Shown here: piece after piece, positions 57,312-64,000 of the stretch
Layout of the letters: each line of letters begins with the position of its first letter
How positions within the stretch are numbered: the first letter of the stretch is position 1
Notes under the pieces: generated by a model
What the model saw: the letters and a program-made list of their open reading frames with translations, nothing else
Told to the model about the DNA's origin: nothing
Database searches by the model: none
Translations under genes and position numbers: made by a program
NCBI GenBank assembly: GCA_036936605.1
Contig: JAUPFV010000001.1
Span: 214,673,530-214,737,529, forward strand
From: Limnanthes douglasii subsp. nivea
Taxonomy: Eukaryota; Streptophyta; Magnoliopsida; Brassicales; Limnanthaceae
Length of the DNA stretch: 64,000 nucleotides
Direction of reading: 5' to 3'

Positions 57312-60060
57312 TTTTTTATGCAAATGAATTCTTTATTAGAAAATAAGGGTCAAATTCGAAGGATTGGAAAAAGAAGGCCAAAATAATAATAATTACAAAG
57401 ATAATGGACCTTAGAAACAACATTTCAAAATTAAATTTGATGACGCGCCCATATTAGAGAAAATTTTGATTTCCCTTCCAACCTTGACTCCAGAGAGACA
57501 TCTTCTTATTTAAGAGAAATTAATCGTTATATTAACTCCATTTTCTTTTCAGCAACTCTTCATCTTCCCGCAGTTAATTGAGATTCTTACCATCGACCAA
57601 TACCAAACTTGCAAAAACCTAATGCTCTGAACAGATTGCAAGTTTACAACACGTTTCAAAGTAAAAGTGAAAATAATTATTCAGTATTGATATAACACAA
57701 GCCTAAGCTTTTTCTAGGAAAACAATGGTCATCAGACAATTAGGAGCTTTGAGGTGATTGAAGCTCTGGTTTTGTTTGCAGTTCAGAGTCCATTTCACAA
57801 GCCAATCTGAGGCTTGGTTTTGGACTCTGAAAATATGTTTGATGGTCATTTTAGGGTGAATAAACTTTCTACATAAAAAGAGAAGGGAATTGAGGTACCA
57901 AACAACATTGCCCTCAGCAAGATGGTTAATAAGGAGTAAAATATCGGATTCAATATCCACTTCAATCTATTTGTTTTGTTTACAGATAATCAATCATTCC
58001 AGGAGAGCTCTAGACTCTGCAAGCAAAGGATTTAATTTTCAGAATCTGATGCCAGAGCATAGAATGATGTCACCTTCCCAATTTCTGATTAGGATCATTC
58101 CACTAGACTCTCCATTATGGATATAAACACCATATATATTCATCTTCAACCTATTTTTTTCTACAGCAATCCGTTTGAGGTAAATAGATTTCTTTCTTCT
58201 GTTCTCAATAGATTTGCAGCCTAACGTAGTGCCTGCATCAAAAGATTTGGACTAGTGCTTGCTGGTTAACTTGTTAGACATATCAATACGTGTAATAATT
58301 CTTATAATCATATTTATTGAACATTTAACAGAGTCATGCTTTCCAGAATATTTTGAGTTGATCCTATTTTTCCATATAACCCAGCAAATGAGTTTATGGA
58401 TTGTATGAGTAACATGCAATTTGTTCCTAGAAAACCAGAACCACGATCTAATTATGTGAGTTAACACCATGTGACAACCAATTTTTATCTTGAATAAGGT
58501 ACCAAAATAGTTCCAAATATGCCAGGAAAAACTGTAACTAACAAATAGATGGTTTTTATCTTCGCAGTTGTTGCAGAACTGGCATTTGGAAGCCATACTC
58601 AGATGTCTTTTCATTAAAATGAAATCCATTGGAATGATTTTTTTATAAGTTTTAAGCAAAGAAATGAGAACTTCGTGGGAATGATTGTGGTTCAAATCTT
58701 CTTAAATAAGCTTGACTTAGTAAGCTTTATTCTGACACTGTTCCAAGTAAGATTTGTATTGAAGCTGTGATTATTGGAATGCCTCCAGATCATTTTGTCC
58801 TCTTCCTCATGGTTGATCTTGTAAGTATTAATATGATTGATTATGTCTCTGGGAATGAATCTTTCCAATGTTTTGATGTCCCAATCGTTTTTTCAAGAAA
58901 GTATTCACTTTAGCCTTTAAGTACCAACTGTTGATTTTGTTGTTGTTGTGATTAGCTAAGGAATAGAGGTTATGACAATCCTCGAGCCAAAAGTCTATGT
59001 TGCCTCGACCAAGAATCCACTTGATATTGCCTTCTGCTTGAGCTTTTATACTTGTTAATCTCTTCCAAACCAGGGAACCAAATTTATTGAAGTTAGTTTT
59101 TAAAGGATGTATATTAGTGTTGTAGATATTATGCATTATATTTGACCAAAGACTATTAAAAGAAACCAGATATTTTGATAAAATGTGAGCTGAATATCAT
59201 TAAGTATTTTGATGTTCAGCACCCCTTGCTCAAAAGGTTTATAAAGACAAATCCAAAAGGCCCAATGGATAGTTTTTTCATTATAGTTAGACCTCCATAA
59301 AAATATATTAAGAGTAGTTTCCAATCTTTTGAGGATGTTTTTAGGTAAGAGACTGTTTTGCATCCAGTAATATGTTATAGGTAGCAAAACATAAGAAATA
59401 ATGGTCAATCTACCCCCATAGAACATGTGATTAGTGTCATATTCAGTAATCTTATCATTAACTTTATCAATAATAGGATTAAAGTTCTTCCCTTTGTTGT
59501 TGCAACAGAGAGTAATACCCAGGTAGCTTGAAGGAGGAGTACTAATTGTGAAACCAGTCTAAAGTTTCAGGTTGCTGATCCTTGATTGTTTAGTTCTCGT
59601 TGAGGTATTCAACTTGGTCTTCTCTTTATTGATTGCTTGCCCAGAAATTAATTGATATTTGTCCAAGAACCTGCTTAACTTGTCTATAGAAGAGGTCAAG
59701 CTATAAGTAAACACAAGGATATCATCAGCGAAAGCGATACATGGCAACATGTAATCAATTCTAGTTGCATATTGATTTTTTTTGTTAGAGTTAAATACGT
59801 TATAAAGCCCTATGATTAGAACTTCTTCTGCAAGAATGAAAAGGCTATGAGATAAATGATCTCCTTGCCTTAGCCCTTTCTTCTGGTGGAAAAAGCCAAT
59901 TACATCCCCATTGATTACCATAGATATGTTAACATCTTTAATCATCTTTTTAATTAAGTTTATAAAGTCAACATAGAAACCAAAAGAATATATAACTTTA
60001 AATATGAAGGCATGAGACATTCTGGTCGAATGCTTTGGACATATCAAGTTGAATCATTAC
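57312..60060 (-). pseudogene. Second LINE family with C-terminal RNase H, interrupted by gypsy element 2
   Basis: Minus-strand order: RT from 60060 (MIQLDMSKAFDQ; then NGDVIGFFHQKKGLRQGDHL; FADDILVF with DD codons 59721-59726), an RT-C/linker at 59426-58690 (YGGRLTIISYVLLPITYYWM), zf-RVT at 58695-58252 (CQFCNNCEDKNHLF, ICWVIWKNRINSK), and an RNase H of RVT_3 type at 58250-57703 (MNIYGVYIHNGESSGMILIR, IESDILLLINHL, HIFRVQNQASDWLVK). The 3' UTR runs to the T-run at 57312-57318. Stops and frame jumps are present. The RNase H and the different zf-RVT separate it from copies A-E. The 5' part is cut off at 60060/60061 by the gypsy LTR. Confidence 0.85.
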
Positions 60061-60435
60061 TGATGAGTCTGGAATTTGTTGTCACTCTTTATGAGAACCG
60101 GATAGGGGCAATTCGGACAACATCCACCCACTGAACTGTCCGGACTGAACTAATGTACTAAAAACTTAATCACTTCATGACTAAGCTAATTATCTACATG
60201 CTTAAAACTAATGGGTATTTGAACTCGATCCAAATCCATAAGTTAACCCGAACGCCCATGTGGCCCACAATTAAGGGTATAAATACCCAACCACTTTCAT
60301 TTAATGAGGGTAATGAAAATTAAATACAACCAGGCAGCTCAATTCTCCCTCTATACTATATCCAAACATTAAATACCTTTAAAATACCACAAAACTCTGG
60401 ACAAAATTACCCTCAAACAAAAATAAACCTCACCA
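60061..60435 (+). repeat. 5' LTR of gypsy element 2
   Basis: 375 bases, TGATGAGTCT...CCTCACCA, the same ends as the LTRs of element 1. TATAAATA at 60278-60285. It keeps the segment deleted from the 3' LTR of element 1. It is clearly diverged from the element 1 LTRs. Confidence 0.9.
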
Positions 60436-60438
60436 AAT

Positions 60439-60454
60439 TGGCGACCATGGTGGG
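60439..60454 (+). promoter_or_regulatory. Primer-binding site of gypsy element 2
   Basis: TGGCGACCATGGTGGG three bases after the LTR end, as in element 1. Confidence 0.7.
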
Positions 60455-60463
60455 AGGACGACG

Positions 60464-62033
60464 GTGCCTGAATCTAGCATTCAAAACCATCAGGAAAAAC
60501 CAGTTCGGATGAATCCGGATATGCAGGAAGTACCACCAGCTTTGGCCAAAGTGGTGGGAGAAAATAATGAATATACCATTGAGGAGCGAGATAGGTTGAA
60601 AGTTGCAATAGAAGCTCTGATGGCTGCCAAGAGGGCAGAGATGGGCACAAAGGAGAAGTCTAAGGCGTCAGTAGCTCATCATACTAACAATCCAAGGGAG
60701 CATAAGCCCTCAAAAACCCATGTGAGCGCGAGAAAGACTCTTGCTAGCTCAAAAAAGTCTCACTGGTCTAAACCGGTGGAGAGCTCTGATTCAGACTCAG
60801 AATCTTCCAGCAGCTCCTCAGGTTAAGATGGAATCAAAGAATCCCTGTCATCCAGCAGTGATGAAGGCCGTTCTAAAAAGAAACAAAAGTTAGTCAAAAA
60901 ATACTAAAGAAAAAGGGATAGGCATGGAAGGTTAAAGAGGCATATAGGCAAAGGATTGTCTCATAGCCGGAGACACGTAGATCGGATGGTGATGGATCCT
61001 TTTGCCTTCCATGATGAACCAGGTATCTTTCCAACTCCTAACGAGGATAATGTTTTCAGTTGTGGCCGGAATTAGAGACAATATCCATTGTCGTCCAAGA
61101 TCCTGTCCGGAAACCTTCCTAAGAGGTTTAGTTGTACACAAATGGAAAAATATGATGGCAGTAAAGACCAGATAACCACTTGGAACAGTTTAAAAATTTT
61201 ATGATGAATTTTGATGATGACGACAAGTTGCTTTGTAGAGCATTCTCCCAATCATTTACGGGGAGTGCTCTGAAGTGGTACAACAGTTTGCCACAAGGCT
61301 GCATCAGAAATTTCGATACTTTTTGGGTGGTTTTTCGAAGACAGTTTGTTGGAAGGAAGGAGGTAAAGGGAAATGGAGACACGATTATCCATTGTGCCCA
61401 AGAACCAAACTAATCTCTAAAAGAATACATAAGTCGTTTTGTAAACACCAAAAATGGGTTGGCTGATTGCTTTGAACAAGTAGCAATAACTTCTCTGAGG
61501 TAGGGCTTAAACCCTGGAAACCTGGCTGATTCAGTAACCAGAAAAAAAGCCATAACATGGGGAGGTTTGCTGAATCAGGTCGGAAAGCAGATTAATGTAG
61601 ATGAAACAAAGAAAACTAGGGTGCACAGGCAGGTGAGGTCTGCTCCGGCTGCACCGAATCTAAACCAAAACCAGTGAGGGAACAAGGCTAGGGAGGCTGG
61701 GCAGAGTCATAACAGAGCCAAAGCTCAGTCTCAGCCAGCTGCTCCAGCTCAGAGTCAACAATCTAGAAATAAACGAGGGCCTTGGGTTCAACCGGAGTGG
61801 CTTTCAGAATTAAAAGAAAACATAGCCACTATTTATGACAAAACAAAAGACGAAGTACATTATAGAAGGCGGCTGCGTTACAGTCTCCTAGGGAGAGCCG
61901 CAACAATTGTTTCTGCCAGTATCACAATGATACTGGCCATACCACTAAGGATTGTATTGCTTTGAAGCAAGAAGTCCAGAATTTGATTGAAAGAGGAAAA
62001 TTAGGAGCATATGTTAAAAGAAGGGGAAGGAAT
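60464..62033 (+). pseudogene. Gypsy element 2 gag
   Basis: N-terminal part at 60464-60826 (GTG in the shared frame, then PESSIQNHQEKPVRMNPD), a Ser-rich stretch, a stop, then the core at 61180-61413 (FKNFMMNFDDDDKLLCRAF, WYNSLPQGCIRNF). The remainder to 62033 carries stops near 61411, 61500 and 61676 and a frameshift near 61880. The C-terminal zinc-finger-like block is CQYHNDTGHTTKDC (about 61915-61955), which here keeps all the C/H positions. Confidence 0.85.
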
Positions 62034-63000
62034 AAGCCTGATACCGCTAATCGGGCTGGTCCAAACAATGCAGGCACATCGGCTCCGGATGGGGCTATGG
62101 TTATAATCGAAAGGTTCGATGTAGAGTCTGAATACTTGGTCCCTGATCCAACCCGGAATAAAGTGGGTGTTATCGCAGAACATTGCAAGTCGGTGTCCAG
62201 ACTTATCAACTTTTATGAGTCACTCACAATTTTCGGAGGAGACACCATGACAGCACCAACTGCTTTTTCGAGAAAGAGGCACGTTCATACTTTAGCTACC
62301 CAACTGGAAGGAATCATGACTTCCTATCAATCGCGGATTCCTTTTCCCTTCATTGTTTTCAATGATGATGACTTGAGGGATATAGCCGGTCCTCATGAAG
62401 ATGTTGTTGTCATAGGAGCATCCATCGGGGGCAATGACATAAGATGAATTTTGGTGGACACCGGAAGTTCTGCCCATATTCTCTTTTTAACTTCCTATAA
62501 AAAGATGAAAAATCCAGCAGTAATTTAACGTTTGAACATGTCGATTATGGGTTTCACATGAAGCTCAGCAGACGTGATCGGATAATTTGAGGAGGAGGTT
62601 TTATTGGGCAAAGGCCCTTTTTAAAAAGATGGTTAGAATACTGTTTGTCGTGGTGGATTGTCCTACTTGCTATAATGCTATTCTGGGGAGGTCTTGGCTT
62701 TCTAGGATGCATGTCGTGGCCTTAACAGTCCACCAATGTTTGAAATATGTTGTGCAAGGACAAGTGGGAGTTGTTCGGAGCAGTCAAAAGGTAACAAGAG
62801 AGTGTTATGCAACAGCATTGGCTCCTCGGACGTTGGGGGCAGTTCGGATCAATGAGGAATAGTATTTTGAGGGGCTTTCTGGGGGAGAGGGTGAAATTGA
62901 TGACCCCAGAGAGACCCCTGGAGTTTTAATACTGATTAAAGAAGTTGAAACACACTCTTTGGCTGAAGGAAAAAGTGTCAAGATATGATCCAAGATGACA
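62034..63000 (+). pseudogene. Gypsy element 2 protease region
   Basis: The frame at 61962-62447 continues from gag (GAMVIIERFDVESEYLVPDP, MTAPTAFSRKRHVHTLATQ). A TGA at 62445-62447 stands where element 1 has CGA. It is followed directly by the protease motif with D-T-G at 62457-62465. A frameshift and stops follow, then CPTCYNAILGRSWLSRM at 62660-62710. Confidence 0.85.
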
Positions 63001-64000
63001 TTGGAATTAAAGGGTAAAATGTTGAAATTCTTGATAGACCATCAGCATGTTTTCGCTTGGTGAAATGCTGATGTTACCGGAGTACCAACAGATATTATAT
63101 CACACCAATTGTCCATCCGAAGGGACATAACACCTGTGATATAAAAGAGAAGAGCTTTTTCTAAGGAAAATGCTGATGTCGTAGTTCAAAAGGTTGGCTG
63201 ACTTACTAAAATAGGGCACATAAAGGAGTCTCAATACCCTTTATGGACAACCAATCCGGTATTAGTAAAAAAGAAAAATGGCAAATGACGTATGTGCATC
63301 GATTTTATAGATCTCAACAGAACTTGCCTAAAGGATTTACACCCGGTCCCCCGGATCGATCAGTTGGTGGATTCCACGTTTGGAAACAAGTTGTTATCTT
63401 TTATGGATGCATTCTCCGGGTATAATCAGATTCAAGTGGATCCGAAGGATCAGGAACATACTACGTTTGTTACTGATAGGGGCCTTCATTGTTACAATGT
63501 GATGCCATTTGGGTTTAAAAATGCTGGGTCTGCTTATGAGAGGTTGGTAAACAAGGCTTTTGCTGATCAAATTGGAAGAAACGTGGAAGTTTACATCGAC
63601 GACATGATGGTGAAAAGTGTGGACGAGGAACTACACTTGGCAGATCTCCAAGAAACTTTTGTTAACTTAGCGAAAGTAAATTTGAAATTAAACCCAAAAA
63701 AGTGTGTGTTTGGAGTGCAGTCCGGGAAATTCTTGAGGTATGTAATAAGTGAGCAAGGGATACAACCTAATCCGGACTAACTTAATGCTTTACTACAAAT
63801 GGAGCCTCCTCGGAATGTTAAAGAAGTACAACGATTGACTGAGAGGTTGGCTGCATTAAATCGATTCATTTCAAGGTCTTCGGATAAGTGTGCCCCGTTT
63901 TTTCAAACTTTGAAAGGTGCAAAGGACTTTGATTGGTCCTCACAGTGTGATGAGGCCTTCGATGAAATCAAAAAACATTTGTCTTCCCCCAAGACTTTGT
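63001..64000 (+). pseudogene. Gypsy element 2 RT and start of RNase H, incomplete
   Basis: RT core at 63292-63780 (MCIDFIDLNRTCLKDLHPVP, FMDAFSGYNQIQVDP). Catalytic YIDDMM is intact (DD codons 63598-63603). A TAA at 63778-63780 replaces a Gln codon. The frame then continues (PPRNVKEVQ, AALNRFISRSSDKCAPFF) with Trp where element 1 has its TAG at 43252, and runs to the window end at the RNase H start. Confidence 0.9.

Larger units (their letters stand above)
60061..64000 (+). mobile_element. Gypsy element 2 (same Tat-type family as element 1), 5' part, runs off the window
   Basis: 5' LTR at 60061-60435, PBS, gag, protease, RT and the beginning of RNase H, on the plus strand. Gag, protease and RT are clearly similar in protein to element 1. 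It sits inside the RT domain of the LINE at 57312-60060, so it is younger than that LINE. The left flank is attac (60056-60060); the matching right flank lies beyond the window. Stops and frameshifts are frequent. Confidence 0.92.

Overview
The window is nuclear DNA from a flowering plant, most likely a dicot. It is AT-rich and almost wholly made of retrotransposons, DNA-transposon fragments and AT-rich spacer. The evidence is plant-type LINEs (DUF4283/zinc-knuckle ORF1; endonuclease, reverse transcriptase and zf-RVT in ORF2), Ty1/copia and Tat-lineage Ty3/gypsy elements, a Mutator transposase remnant, GT-AG introns and TATAAATA boxes. I found no clear intact host gene, no RNA gene, and nothing bacterial or organellar. 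The species cannot be fixed from the sequence.

Layout. 1-15.1 kb holds decayed fragments: LINE copy A (+), a Tork/TNT1-like copia skeleton (+), an old Tat-type gypsy gag-protease (-) with coding remnants on the opposite strand beside it, a Mutator transposase relic (-), then LINE copies B (+) and C (-) lying tail to tail. 15.1-22.4 kb is LINE copy D (-). It is nearly full length with a probable 10-bp target-site duplication, a complete 713-codon ORF1, an ORF2 broken by three stops, and a 1.2-kb leader carrying a long open frame. 22.4-24.9 kb is spacer with a (TA)n tract, a GC-richer exon-like island, and a possible small TATA-driven gene on the - strand.

24.9-29.3 kb is a decayed copia (-) abutting a decayed gypsy protease-RT (-, 29.3-31.8 kb), which is split by an 0.8-kb hAT-like insertion. 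31.8-34.8 kb is AT-rich and contains a 159-bp tandem array that looks like repeated exon-intron units. 34.9-35.9 kb is another Tat-type RT fragment (+).

36.35-47.15 kb is the best-preserved LTR element: Tat-type gypsy element 1, on the - strand, with two LTRs, PBS, PPT, gag-protease-RT-RNase H-aRNase H-integrase, and a separate gene on the opposite strand between pol and the 3' LTR. That antisense gene has its own TATA box, an intron and a domain resembling Transposase_28, and is itself broken by a foldback MITE. 47.3-50.5 kb is an unclassified spliced coding region (-) split by a 1.18-kb hAT-like insertion. 51.8-57.0 kb is LINE copy E (-) with a probable 15-bp target-site duplication. 57.3-60.06 kb is a different LINE family with an RNase H domain (-). 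It is interrupted at 60061 by gypsy element 2 (+), a second member of the element 1 family, which runs off the window end.

The genes do not form a pathway. The window is a nest of self-replicating elements at different stages of decay. Several in-frame stops are TGA where a relative in the same window has CGA, which fits decay by cytosine-methylation deamination. The most distinctive biology is the Tat-type element with a separately promoted, spliced antisense gene, the LINE with in-frame ORF1-stop-ORF2 and a long-ORF leader, and the exon-intron tandem array.
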